Positions 16,743 through 25,002 of a stretch of DNA of 64,000 bases are shown piece by piece. Position numbers and translations under genes: made by a program. Under the pieces are notes generated by a model. That model had not been told where the DNA came from. It made no database searches and was given only the letters and a program-made list of their open reading frames with translations. How positions within the stretch are numbered: the stretch's first letter is position 1; each line of letters begins with the position of its first letter. Origin of the DNA: an uncultured Bacteroidales bacterium (lineage in GTDB: Bacteria; Bacteroidota; Bacteroidia; Bacteroidales; Bacteroidaceae); the NCBI GenBank assembly GCA_902801425.1, contig CADCIQ010000005.1, positions 1-64,000 on the forward strand, given 5' to 3'.

Positions 16743-16791
16743 TTCGGCTTCTATCGCGACCGGATACCTCCAATCATAGACAGAAGCCGAA
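16743..16791. terminator. Hairpin between the SGNH esterase and aldo/keto reductase genes
   Basis: Perfect 10-bp arms (16743-16752 and 16782-16791, TTCGGCTTCT type) with a 29-base loop; the T-run is on the plus side (CACGTTTTT), so its role as terminator of the minus-strand esterase gene is doubtful. Confidence 0.4.
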
Positions 16792-16838
16792 ACACGTTTT
16801 TGGGGTAAAAGATAAGGATATTTATAGTACTAACTTTT

Positions 16839-18026
16839 TCATTGGAATAGCTTTAGGTCAATGCTTGAACCCATTGTCTTATAGCCTTCGGCATTAGGAT
16901 GTAGCCAGTCATTCTCATAGAGATACTTGCTCTGCAAAGCCTCAGGATTGGCAGAATCACGTATCATCTTATCGAAATCAATAACCGCATCGAAAGCACC
17001 ACTTGTGCGGATCCACGTATTCACCTTAGTACGGGCCGCCTCGTGGTCTGGTGTGTGGTATTTATTGCCCTTGAAAGGTGTTATCGTTCCACCATATACC
17101 TTGATGCCCTTTGCATGTGCCTCCACTATCATTTTCTTATACGCCTCGATAAGAGCGTTTGCAGTCTGTTCACCATTGCGACAACTGCCAAGGTCATTTA
17201 TTCCTTCGAAGATAATGACATATTTCACGCCTTCTTGCTGCATAATATCTCGTGTGAAGCGAGAAGCGCCAGTAGGACCAAGACCACCACGGAGAACGCA
17301 GTTACCACCAATGCCAAGATTTAGCATTGCCACATCCTTTGTCTTCGCATTGTCAAGAAGGGCACGTGAGAGATTATCCGGCCAACGATCCTGCATATTG
17401 GTTGTAGAACCACGGCCATCCGTTATCGAGTTGCCGAGAATAGCCACTGCACGTGTATTCTTGTTCCCCACAACATCTATTCCACAGATTGTGTACCAAT
17501 GGTTCGTCTTTTTCGCCTTTGAGAAATCAGAACCATTACCCTCTACAAGATAACTCGTAGTACGGCTTCCTGGATGTCCCGTCACTATCTTGTTGTCGCA
17601 CTCACCATAATGTATTGTGATTGCCACATTCTCACGGTTTCTCAGCTTAAAGTCTATGGCATCAGAAGCCACCATCTTTCCAGCCTCAATCGTAACTCCA
17701 GCCTTACCCTTGAATTTCAGGCTTTTCATTGTGCCGACCTTTATATCAGCAGAAGAACCGCTACTTGTGGCTACGGCAATCTCCACAGCCTTGATATTGA
17801 GCGGAGACTTTCCATGCTCGTTTGAGAACTTCACACGAATCTTATCACCACCCACAGAAACCTGTACAATCTCACGAATGGAGTTACCAGACAAACCCGG
17901 TTCTGGTGCGAGATTATGAGGTTCAACAAGCTGCATGGCGGTTGTCCATGTACCAACCCATTTCTGGGCAAATGCAGTAAATGATAGCGCAAATGAGAAC
18001 GCTACAATAAATAAAGACTTTTTCAT
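16839..18026 (-). CDS. Secreted SGNH/GDSL-family esterase
   Basis: 395 residues with signal peptide MKKSLFIVAFSFALSFTAFAQ. A beta-rich N-terminal domain (about 22-190) precedes the SGNH hydrolase core: block I ILGNSITDG with the nucleophile Ser (about 198), block II GIGG, block III FEGINDLG and block V DWLHPNAEGY with Asp and His. The combination resembles secreted carbohydrate esterases or lipases acting on plant cell wall or glycan acetyl groups. The neighbouring pectinesterase-like gene at 20733 fits a plant-polysaccharide role, but substrate is inferred only. Confidence 0.88.
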   Translation of the reverse strand: MKKSLFIVAFSFALSFTAFAQKWVGTWTTAMQLVEPHNLAPEPGLSGNSIREIVQVSVGGDKIRVKFSNEHGKSPLNIKAVEIAVATSSGSSADIKVGTMKSLKFKGKAGVTIEAGKMVASDAIDFKLRNRENVAITIHYGECDNKIVTGHPGSRTTSYLVEGNGSDFSKAKKTNHWYTICGIDVVGNKNTRAVAILGNSITDGRGSTTNMQDRWPDNLSRALLDNAKTKDVAMLNLGIGGNCVLRGGLGPTGASRFTRDIMQQEGVKYVIIFEGINDLGSCRNGEQTANALIEAYKKMIVEAHAKGIKVYGGTITPFKGNKYHTPDHEAARTKVNTWIRTSGAFDAVIDFDKMIRDSANPEALQSKYLYENDWLHPNAEGYKTMGSSIDLKLFQ

Positions 18027-18110
18027 TAATACTATAATAACTAGATTTTAATTGAGACGAATTGATATTTCAAAGGTTTAATCATTCTTGAAAAAAAATT
18101 ACGCCGACAG

Positions 18111-18156
18111 GGGATTTTCCTACTCATCAATAGGAAAAATCCCTACATTGGTAGGG
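18111..18156. promoter_or_regulatory. Overlapping palindromes upstream of the histidine-rich gene (operator candidate)
   Basis: GGGATTTTCCTA/TAGGAAAAATCCC (18111-18122 and 18131-18143) overlaps the perfect CCCTAC-ATTG-GTAGGG palindrome (18141-18156). The second ends 8 bp before the -33 TTTG at 18165, a usual place for an activator or repressor site. Confidence 0.5.
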
Positions 18157-18164
18157 AAAAACAA

Positions 18165-18195
18165 TTTGGAAAGTAAATATAATACATTACCTTTG
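18165..18195 (+). promoter_or_regulatory. Promoter of the histidine-rich gene
   Basis: TTTG (18165-18168), 19 bp, TACCTTTG (18188-18195); predicted leader about 45 nt. Confidence 0.7.
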
Positions 18196-18245
18196 CACTC
18201 AGAAATAAGAAACAAAATTATTATAACATTTAAAAACGTACTATT

Positions 18246-18602
18246 ATGAAAAAGTATATTTTCGCCCTCATAGCAATGGCATTCATTTGCACAGGTTCAG
18301 TTTCAGCACAGCATCATCACCACGGTGATCATCATCGCATTGAAGCTCATCACCACCGCCATCATCACGCTCCTGTTGTTGCAGTTCGTCCCATGCCAAG
18401 ACATCATCACCATCATCACGCTCCTGTAGTCGTTGAAAGACCAGTTGTCGTTGAGCGTCCTGTAGTCGTTGAGCGCCCGGTTGTTATAGCAGACCGCTGT
18501 CATCGTCACCACCACCATCATCACTGCCACGGCGATAAGGCTGGCGCAGTAGTTGCAGGTGCAGTAGCTGGTGCAGTTCTCACATCTATACTCGTACATT
18601 AA
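18246..18602 (+). CDS. Secreted histidine-rich protein, probable metal binder
   Basis: 118 residues with signal peptide MKKYIFALIAMAFICTGSVSAQ. The mature protein is dominated by histidine runs (QHHHHGDHH, HHHRHHH, RHHHHHH, RHHHHHHCHGD), broken by three tandem VVVERP units (an 18-bp DNA repeat around 18424-18480). It ends in a glycine/alanine-rich hydrophobic stretch, AGAVVAGAVAGAVLTSILVH, that could be a membrane helix or a glycine-zipper. No family name comes to mind. The composition suggests binding of zinc, nickel, copper or heme in the periplasm. It has its own promoter, operator-like palindromes and a strong terminator, so it is a stand-alone regulated gene. Confidence 0.8.
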   Translation: MKKYIFALIAMAFICTGSVSAQHHHHGDHHRIEAHHHRHHHAPVVAVRPMPRHHHHHHAPVVVERPVVVERPVVVERPVVIADRCHRHHHHHHCHGDKAGAVVAGAVAGAVLTSILVH

Positions 18603-18705
18603 AATCTCGAAATAAAAAAATATACATAGTTTGTTAAGTTATCTACACGAAAAAAGATTATTATTCAGGTTAAAAAGTTAGTTTTCACTCTTTGAAACAA
18701 AAAAG

Positions 18706-18741
18706 AGACAGTCAGAAGCGAAGCGTCACTTCTGACTGTCT
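18706..18741. terminator. Bidirectional terminator between histidine-rich and Sel1 genes
   Basis: Perfect 13-bp arms (18706-18718 and 18729-18741), with TTGTTTTT after it on the plus strand and T-rich sequence on the minus strand. Confidence 0.85.
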
Positions 18742-18775
18742 TGTTTTTATCTCGCTAAATACTAAATCATCCCCA

Positions 18776-19855
18776 TCATTCTTCCTCGCACTCCAACCTC
18801 TTTAGCGCGAGATGATGCCCTACGGCAGCGGCTTTACGATAGAACTGCATAGCCTTGTCAATATCCGGCTCAGTAGTCCATCCCTCCTCAAACGACTGTC
18901 CAATGCGATACCACGCATACGGATCTTCCGACTTCATATAAGCCTCAAGGGCAAGCGTAAGATTACTTTTCACGTGCCCAAGTCCCCTGCGATAGATATC
19001 CCCGAGACTCGTAGGCGCATACAACAGATCTCCCTGCCTTATCGCTTCCTTATACCATCGAATGGCTTCATCGGGATTACGCTCAAGACCGATGCCATAT
19101 TCATAGATAGTACCAATATCATTCAGAACCACACCCTCAATCTCCTCGCCACGCTCATAGCGCTCAGCAATCGTCAGAAGCAAATCCACATCCTCCTTGC
19201 AATAGCTCTCGGTTGTCTCCGAACCGTCCGTCTGCCAAGAGAGAACCGTGCCAATGGAAACATGCTGGGGCACATCCACTTGAATCTCATCATCCGTGCA
19301 CATCGTCTCGTCAATAATCTCATCAGAAGGCAAGAGATCATGTCTGAGCATGTAAATCACATACCCGTATATCCGGGGAGTTGAGGAATATATCGTAACT
19401 CCCATGCTATTGAGTACATCATCCGAGACATACACGAATGTTTCGTCAATAGGCAGCGTGAGATAATACTTCAACCCAAGACTCAACACGCACTTCATAT
19501 ACGCTATCTCCTCGCCGATGGATTCCGCCACCCATTCCTCATCGAAAATCTGAAACGCACCATCATCCTCCTCGCTATACGGGGAATCCGTGAGATACAT
19601 ACTGAGCGTATCAACCAGATAAGGGAAGAAACGGTAATCCTCGTATGAGGCTATCCTATCCATAGAGAGTATGTATCCTGTACCTATCCTCTCTATGGTG
19701 AACATACTCACCGAATGTTTCCCCCGATAGAATCCCCACGCATCGGGCACATCATCAGGACTGACGGAAAGAACAATGTCATCCATTCCGAGCAAATCGA
19801 GAAAACGACCAAAGTCGAAATCCCGCTCAGAAGCTATGGCTACCTGTACAAGCAT
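18776..19855 (-). CDS. Sel1-repeat protein
   Basis: 359 residues, no signal peptide. The first two thirds are acidic and unassigned. The C-terminal part (about 245-355) has three Sel1-like (TPR-type) repeats: NDIGTIYEYGIGLERNPDEAIRWYKEAI, a second through ALEAYMKSED, and FEEGWTTEPDIDKAMQFYRKAAAVGH. Such repeats mediate protein contacts. Its ATG shares a base with the stop of the mgtC-like gene upstream (19855), so it is translationally coupled to it; a functional link to MgtC is only inferred. Confidence 0.8.
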   Translation of the reverse strand: MLVQVAIASERDFDFGRFLDLLGMDDIVLSVSPDDVPDAWGFYRGKHSVSMFTIERIGTGYILSMDRIASYEDYRFFPYLVDTLSMYLTDSPYSEEDDGAFQIFDEEWVAESIGEEIAYMKCVLSLGLKYYLTLPIDETFVYVSDDVLNSMGVTIYSSTPRIYGYVIYMLRHDLLPSDEIIDETMCTDDEIQVDVPQHVSIGTVLSWQTDGSETTESYCKEDVDLLLTIAERYERGEEIEGVVLNDIGTIYEYGIGLERNPDEAIRWYKEAIRQGDLLYAPTSLGDIYRRGLGHVKSNLTLALEAYMKSEDPYAWYRIGQSFEEGWTTEPDIDKAMQFYRKAAAVGHHLALKRLECEEE

Positions 19856-20595
19856 CAGTTATTCACTTCGTTAGTTAGAGTCAATGACATCACATCGCCC
19901 AGGGAGTGCATATCATGAAAGAGATTCACGAAGTCGGTCTTATCGTTTGTACGCACAATGAAATTGAACGTAGTGAAGTTATCCGTATAGTCATAGCGGA
20001 GGTATTCATACGATAAGTGAACACCGTATTTGTTAAAGCACTCATGGTAAATCCCTGAATCCTTCACTATCCTACCTACTTTCAGTCTAATCACGTTCTG
20101 CTCCCTGCCCTTGAGGAAAATTTTCTCAAAGTACTCAAACGCCTTCAATATGGCGATGATAAGGAAACAAGCCGAAGTGGCTATGATATACATACCCGCA
20201 CCCACAGCCAAGCCTATACAAGCCGTCATCCATATACCAGCAGCCGTAGTGAGACCTCTCACCGAACCTTTCATCTGGATTATGGCACCGGCACCAAGGA
20301 AACCGATACCAGAGATTACCTGTGCGGCTATTCGTCCGGGATCACCATTCTTCAATCCCATGTATTCCTGAGGAATATAGATGGAAACAAGCATGGCAAG
20401 CGTGGCACCCATTGATATGAGTGCAAACGTACGCATACCTGCCACCTGTCCTTTCTGACGGCGCTCAAAGCCTATCACGGCTCCAAGCGTCAAACTAATG
20501 AACAGCTTGTAAATCGCTCCTATGGTATTTACTTCCGAAGAGCATATCTGTGTGTAAATGTCGTTTAGCATAGCGATTATTTGTTTGGCCAACAC
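19855..20595 (-). CDS. MgtC/SapB family membrane protein
   Basis: 246 residues. The N-terminal half has five hydrophobic helices with the MgtC signature GAVIGFERRQKGQVAGMRTFALISMGA, RIAAQVISGIGFLGAGAI and VRGLTTAAGIWMTACIGLAVGAG. The C-terminal cytoplasmic part (about 160-246) is an ACT-like domain seen in SapB-type proteins. MgtC relatives affect magnesium stress and ATP homeostasis; the exact role in Bacteroidales is not known. The first ATG (20595) is used here; a second in-frame ATG at 20571 (MLNDIY) is possible. Confidence 0.9.
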   Translation of the reverse strand: MLAKQIIAMLNDIYTQICSSEVNTIGAIYKLFISLTLGAVIGFERRQKGQVAGMRTFALISMGATLAMLVSIYIPQEYMGLKNGDPGRIAAQVISGIGFLGAGAIIQMKGSVRGLTTAAGIWMTACIGLAVGAGMYIIATSACFLIIAILKAFEYFEKIFLKGREQNVIRLKVGRIVKDSGIYHECFNKYGVHLSYEYLRYDYTDNFTTFNFIVRTNDKTDFVNLFHDMHSLGDVMSLTLTNEVNN

Positions 20596-20618
20596 CCCAT
20601 CAGCCTAATTACTAACTG

Positions 20619-20697
20619 CAAAGATAAGCTTTTTCCCATAATAATTTGAAAAATTGCGGGAAAAATAATGAAAAAACAGAAAAAATCCTTATCTTTG
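20619..20697. promoter_or_regulatory. Divergent promoter -7 elements for mgtC-like and beta-helix genes
   Basis: TATCTTTG occurs on the minus strand (20619-20626) and again on the plus strand (20690-20697). The -33 boxes are weak on both sides (TTTC at 21 bp on the minus strand). Confidence 0.5.
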
Positions 20698-20732
20698 CTC
20701 AACAAAACCATATTTTACGAATATAACAACTA

Positions 20733-22391
20733 ATGAATCACAGAATATCTATTATCTTCCTTCTCCTACTCTTCCTTGCCTCTGCCAATGCACAGGTGAA
20801 GTTCGTATGCAATGGCATGAAGAAATCATCGGCGAAGGATTGTCTCTATGTCAATCCAAAGATGAAGACTAATGAACGGCGTTTCTGCTTCAACAGCGTC
20901 AGGGAGGCTTTGCTATTCGCTGAAAAGAATCCTTCCGCAAATACTTATATTTACATAGAGCCTTGGGTGTATTGGCTTGATGATCCTGACGATACAACGA
21001 TACGCAAGCCGTTACAAGGCGAGAATGAGCCTTTCGGTATGAAACTGAGAATGAATAACGTGAGTATGATCGGTCTTTCTGCTAACCCGAAAGACATCGT
21101 TCTGGCATGCAACAGAGGGCAGACGCAGGGGGCGGTTGGTAATTTTACCATGCTTCATATAACAGGCGATAACATTCATGCAGAGAATATCACTTTCGGC
21201 AATTACTGCAACGTGGATCTTGACTATAAGCCTAATGCCAAACTTAGCCGTAAGAAGCGCGGAGAGGCAATCGTACAGGCTCAGCTAATCCTTTGTCGTG
21301 GCAAGAATTATTCGGCACGTAACTGTGAGTTTATCTCTCGTCTAAACTCTTGCCCGTTTGTGGGAGCCGATGACGTGCATTTCGAGAAATGCTATTTCGA
21401 GTGTACCGATGATGCACTTTGCGGCACAGGAACATACGATGATTGCAGTTTCACGCTTTACTCAAGTAAACCATTCTATTGTACTTCTACTCAGGGAGCT
21501 ACGTTGCGCAACTGCAATATTCACTCTAAGGTTTCGGGCATTCAGTATCTCACTAAGATGTCTGACCCCGTGACGATGATAAACTGCCATTGGACGAGCG
21601 ATGACAAGTCTCTTAAGATTGAGTGGGCACGTAAGCCGAACCCTAAGAATAAATGCCTTGCCGAAGCTTGTACGCTCAACGGCAAGCCACTCATTCTACC
21701 TCCTACCCCCGATGTTCCTATGCCTGTCGGCTTTCCATATCTTCCGTTGGAGAATCAGCCAGAAATCATTCCCGGACGCTGGACTCTTGACGGTTACAAG
21801 CCAGAGGACACGAGGGAGTTCGGCTGGAATATTCCCCAAGACCGTGCTGCATGGTGTATGGGTGAAGGATTAGACGGTGCAGAGGGTTGTAAAGGTTTCA
21901 TACAGAATATCCGTGGTGCAAGGATGATGTACACGGCACCCGAGACGGAAACGTATCAGGGGCAGAAACTAATGCTTTCCTTGGATCCATGCAAATCGAA
22001 GGGACAAGGCTTCGGAAGCGCAACAGGTCAGTATATGGATGTGTGCATCAAATTCGATACGCGCACGCTTAGCGGCTACGGCATTCGTTTCATGCGTACA
22101 CCTGAGTATGACAACGCCATCGTGGTATATCTTGTGGAATATGTTTCGGGTAAGGTTTCGACATTGACCCAACCTGAGAAATGTACTCTCTACAAACGTG
22201 GTTGCAAACTCGTGCTTTCTTGCCAAGGCACACAACTGACAGCAGAGATAAGTAACGGAAATGATAAGCAGATACTCTTACACTCGCTTGCATCGGTCAA
22301 CGGCTTCGGAGGCATTCACATACAGCATACGGGAAGTACAGGCGGCTCTGCCACCGTGATAAGCGGGTTGGAGACGGAGTATTCGGAGTGA
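20733..22391 (+). CDS. Secreted right-handed beta-helix protein, pectinesterase-like
   Basis: 552 residues with signal peptide MNHRISIIFLLLLFLASANAQ. Residues about 40-330 form a pectinesterase/pectate-lyase type beta-helix: an N-terminal FNSVREALLFAEKNP as in pectin methylesterases, repeated turns such as NISFGNYCN-like coils, and a cluster of aromatic and cysteine positions. The C-terminal 200 residues look like a LamG or concanavalin-like domain (YGIRFMRTPEYDNAIVVYLVEY, then GGIHIQHTG). The canonical pectinesterase Asp pair is not obvious, so a pectin or glycan role is likely but the reaction is not certain. Confidence 0.75.
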   Translation: MNHRISIIFLLLLFLASANAQVKFVCNGMKKSSAKDCLYVNPKMKTNERRFCFNSVREALLFAEKNPSANTYIYIEPWVYWLDDPDDTTIRKPLQGENEPFGMKLRMNNVSMIGLSANPKDIVLACNRGQTQGAVGNFTMLHITGDNIHAENITFGNYCNVDLDYKPNAKLSRKKRGEAIVQAQLILCRGKNYSARNCEFISRLNSCPFVGADDVHFEKCYFECTDDALCGTGTYDDCSFTLYSSKPFYCTSTQGATLRNCNIHSKVSGIQYLTKMSDPVTMINCHWTSDDKSLKIEWARKPNPKNKCLAEACTLNGKPLILPPTPDVPMPVGFPYLPLENQPEIIPGRWTLDGYKPEDTREFGWNIPQDRAAWCMGEGLDGAEGCKGFIQNIRGARMMYTAPETETYQGQKLMLSLDPCKSKGQGFGSATGQYMDVCIKFDTRTLSGYGIRFMRTPEYDNAIVVYLVEYVSGKVSTLTQPEKCTLYKRGCKLVLSCQGTQLTAEISNGNDKQILLHSLASVNGFGGIHIQHTGSTGGSATVISGLETEYSE

Positions 22392-22510
22392 GGTTAGCAT
22401 TCTATATAAAGTATATTCAACTTTCGCATAGTTCAAGTTGTAGGTTTTAGGTTTTCCAGTCGGAATGCTATTACCAACACGACCTCTTAACCTTACAACC
22501 CAGAATGCGA

Positions 22511-22541
22511 CAAAGGCGCAGGGAAATTCCTTGCGCCTTTG
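22511..22541. terminator. Bidirectional terminator between beta-helix gene and galK
   Basis: CAAAGGCGCA pairs with TGCGCCTTTG (22511-22520 and 22532-22541), with an additional GG/CC inside; convergent genes end on either side. Confidence 0.7.
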
Positions 22542-22575
22542 CTTATTATTATCTTTTTACGTTAGCTGATTACAA

Positions 22576-23736
22576 TTAGCAAATCTTGCGTGAGCCATCA
22601 CCGATAACGACATCGATTACTTTTGGTTCATGACCGTACTTGGCAGAGAATTTCTGCTTTGCATCGGCAATGAAGGTGTCGTAAAGTTCATCCTTGACGA
22701 GGTTGATAGTGCAACCACCGAAGCCTCCGCCCATGATGCGTGAGCCTGTAACGCCGTTTGCCTTGGCTATATCGTTGAGGAAATCGAGTTCTTCACAGCT
22801 TACCTCGTAGTCCTTGGAGAGTCCCTGATGGGTGAGGTACATCTGCTTGCCTACTTCCTCATAATCGCCTTTGACGAGCGCATCGCATACGGCGAGTACG
22901 CGATCTTTCTCTCCGAGTACGAAGGTGGCACGCTGTATGTCCTCTGCGCTTACGTCAGCCCTAACCTCCTGAAGGTCTTCCCATGAGCAGTCGCGAAGAG
23001 TCTCTATGACGCGCTCTGGGTGGCGCTTCTGCACAGCCTTTGCCACGTTCTCGCAAGAGTTGCGGCGGTCGTTGTAAGGAGAGCCGGCGAGTTCGTGCTT
23101 TACGCATGAATTGAGTAGTACGAGTTTGTAGCCTTGCGGATTGAATGGGAAATACTCAAACTCGCGCGTGTTGCAGTCGAGGCGCATGAGCTTGCCAGCC
23201 TGTCCGAAGACGCTTGCAAACTGATCCATGATACCGCAGTTACAACCGATGTACTTATGCTCGGTAGCCTGACCTGCAAGAACGATGTCCCACTTGCTAA
23301 TCTTGTTGTCGGCAAAGAGGTCGTTGAGCGCACATCCGAAGCAACTTTCGAGGGCTGCCGAAGAGCTCATACCTGCACCGAGAGGCACGTCACCTGCAAA
23401 TGCCACGTTGAAGCCTTTCACGTCAACGCCGAGGAGACGGAACTCCTGTACCATGCCATAGATGAAGCGAGCCCATTGTGCAGACGGTCCCTTCGGATCA
23501 TCAACCTTGAACTCCACCTTATCCTTTAGGTCGATGGAATAGGCAATGACGGTATCTGTGCAGTTAGGGCGCACCTCAGCCATCACACCTTGGGTTACAG
23601 CCCCCGGAAAGACGAAGCCTCCGTTATAGTCGGTATGCTCGCCGATGAGGTTGATACGCCCTGGTGAGTGGTAGATGTTGCCTGTAAGTCCGTCGAAATG
23701 CTTGATGAAGCGACTTCTTACAAATTCAATATCCAT
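22576..23736 (-). CDS. galK: Galactokinase
   Basis: Phosphorylates galactose at C1 in the Leloir pathway; 386 residues, GHMP kinase fold. GRINLIGEHTDYNGGFVFP (about 27-45) is the galactokinase signature, PLGAGMSSSAALE (about 118-130) the ATP-binding motif and RIMGGGFGGCTINLV the C-terminal GHMP motif. galM lies upstream in the same direction, 147 bp away, with a REP-like element between. galT is not in the window. Confidence 0.96.
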   Translation of the reverse strand: MDIEFVRSRFIKHFDGLTGNIYHSPGRINLIGEHTDYNGGFVFPGAVTQGVMAEVRPNCTDTVIAYSIDLKDKVEFKVDDPKGPSAQWARFIYGMVQEFRLLGVDVKGFNVAFAGDVPLGAGMSSSAALESCFGCALNDLFADNKISKWDIVLAGQATEHKYIGCNCGIMDQFASVFGQAGKLMRLDCNTREFEYFPFNPQGYKLVLLNSCVKHELAGSPYNDRRNSCENVAKAVQKRHPERVIETLRDCSWEDLQEVRADVSAEDIQRATFVLGEKDRVLAVCDALVKGDYEEVGKQMYLTHQGLSKDYEVSCEELDFLNDIAKANGVTGSRIMGGGFGGCTINLVKDELYDTFIADAKQKFSAKYGHEPKVIDVVIGDGSRKIC

Positions 23737-23749
23737 ATTAAAAGCCTAA

Positions 23750-23872
23750 CCAAGCCTTCCCAAAGGGAAGGATGTTTTATACATTCTTTCGCTATATAGG
23801 GAAGGCCTGGTCATTAATATAAATGATTATTCTTATTTTCTATCACACATCCCTCCCTTTAGGAGGGCTTGG
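23750..23872. repeat. REP-like inverted pair between galM and galK
   Basis: Left arm 23750-23775 (CCAAGCCTTCCCAAAGGGAAGG) and right arm 23847-23872 are inverted relatives. Each is also a hairpin (CTTCCC/GGGAAG against CTCC/GGAG), with a third half-unit around 23797-23811. Confidence 0.65.
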
Positions 23873-23883
23873 ATAGTCTTGGT

Positions 23884-24966
23884 TTACTTTTCAACTCCGA
23901 ACTTATAGATAGTCTTCTGCTTGTAACGCTCGCCTGGGTTGAGAACTACAGATGGGAAGTAAGGACGGTTTGGAGAATCTGGGAAGTGCTGAGCCTCGAG
24001 ACAGATAGCAGAGCGCTTTGGAGCTGTGCAACCGAACTGGATTTCCTTACCGCTTGCGAAGTTAGCAGTATATACCTGAAGACCTGGCTCTGTGGTGTAG
24101 CACTCGAGTGTACGACCAGTCTTTGGATCCTTAACGCGAGCAGCAAATGAAAGCTCACCTACCTCGTTCTTGTTGAGCACGAAGTTGTGGTCATAGCCGC
24201 TACCGTTCTTGATCTGCTCATTGTCAGCGTTGATCTCAAGACCGATCTTCTTTGGCTTGCGGAAGTCGAATGGAGTGCCCTCAACCTTGAGGATCTCACC
24301 TGTTGGGATGCTGACAGCATCAATAGGGAGATAGAAGTCAGCGTTAAGCTCAAGATCCCAATCCTCGATAGTAGGTGTAGGCTTAGCAATACCGCTGAGT
24401 GAGAAGAATGCGTGGTGAGTGAGGTTGATGATAGTCTTCTTGTTTGTTGTAGCAAGATACTCGATGATGAGTTCATTGTCGTTTGTCCAAGTATAGACAA
24501 CTGTTACGTGAACCTCACCAGAGAAGCCTTCCTCGCCATAAGAGCTAACATAGTTGAGCACAAGTGTGCTGTCGTTCATCTGGAGAGCATCCCATACGCG
24601 AGCATGATAGCCTGTAGGACCACCGTGGAGATGGTTAGGACCATCGTTGAGAGCCACGTTATACTCCTTGCCGTTGAGGATGAACTTACCCTCCTTAATA
24701 CGGTTGCCGAAACGGCCGATGAGAGTAGAGAGGAAAGGCTCTGTTGTGTTGATATAGTCATTGATGTTATCATGTCCCTGGATTACGTTAGCCATATTGC
24801 CATCCTTGTCAGGAACCATGATAGCTGCAATAGCACCACCAAAGTTAGTTACTGCGATCTCAGCACCGTTAGCATTACGGAGTACATAGAGATCAGTCTG
24901 TTTTCCCTGGACGGTGGTAATGAAGTCTTCACGCTTCAGACCACAGATGTTTTCGCTTGTTGCCAT
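23884..24966 (-). CDS. galM: Aldose 1-epimerase (galactose mutarotase)
   Basis: Interconverts alpha and beta anomers of galactose/glucose, 360 residues, no signal peptide, so cytoplasmic. Family marks are ITNFGGAIAAIMVPDKDGN-like start (about 36-54), IGRFGNRIKEGKF, the substrate-binding NHLHGG (about 116-121), THHAFFSLSG with the catalytic His region, and the terminal glutamate-bearing CLEAQHFPDSPNRP. It sits between a putative porin gene (36 bp upstream) and galK. A second, secreted GalM domain occurs in the fusion at 33755-36610. Confidence 0.94.
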   Translation of the reverse strand: MATSENICGLKREDFITTVQGKQTDLYVLRNANGAEIAVTNFGGAIAAIMVPDKDGNMANVIQGHDNINDYINTTEPFLSTLIGRFGNRIKEGKFILNGKEYNVALNDGPNHLHGGPTGYHARVWDALQMNDSTLVLNYVSSYGEEGFSGEVHVTVVYTWTNDNELIIEYLATTNKKTIINLTHHAFFSLSGIAKPTPTIEDWDLELNADFYLPIDAVSIPTGEILKVEGTPFDFRKPKKIGLEINADNEQIKNGSGYDHNFVLNKNEVGELSFAARVKDPKTGRTLECYTTEPGLQVYTANFASGKEIQFGCTAPKRSAICLEAQHFPDSPNRPYFPSVVLNPGERYKQKTIYKFGVEK

Positions 24967-25002
24967 ATTAAGTTTTGTTGTTAAAAGGTTGTATAATAAA
25001 AG

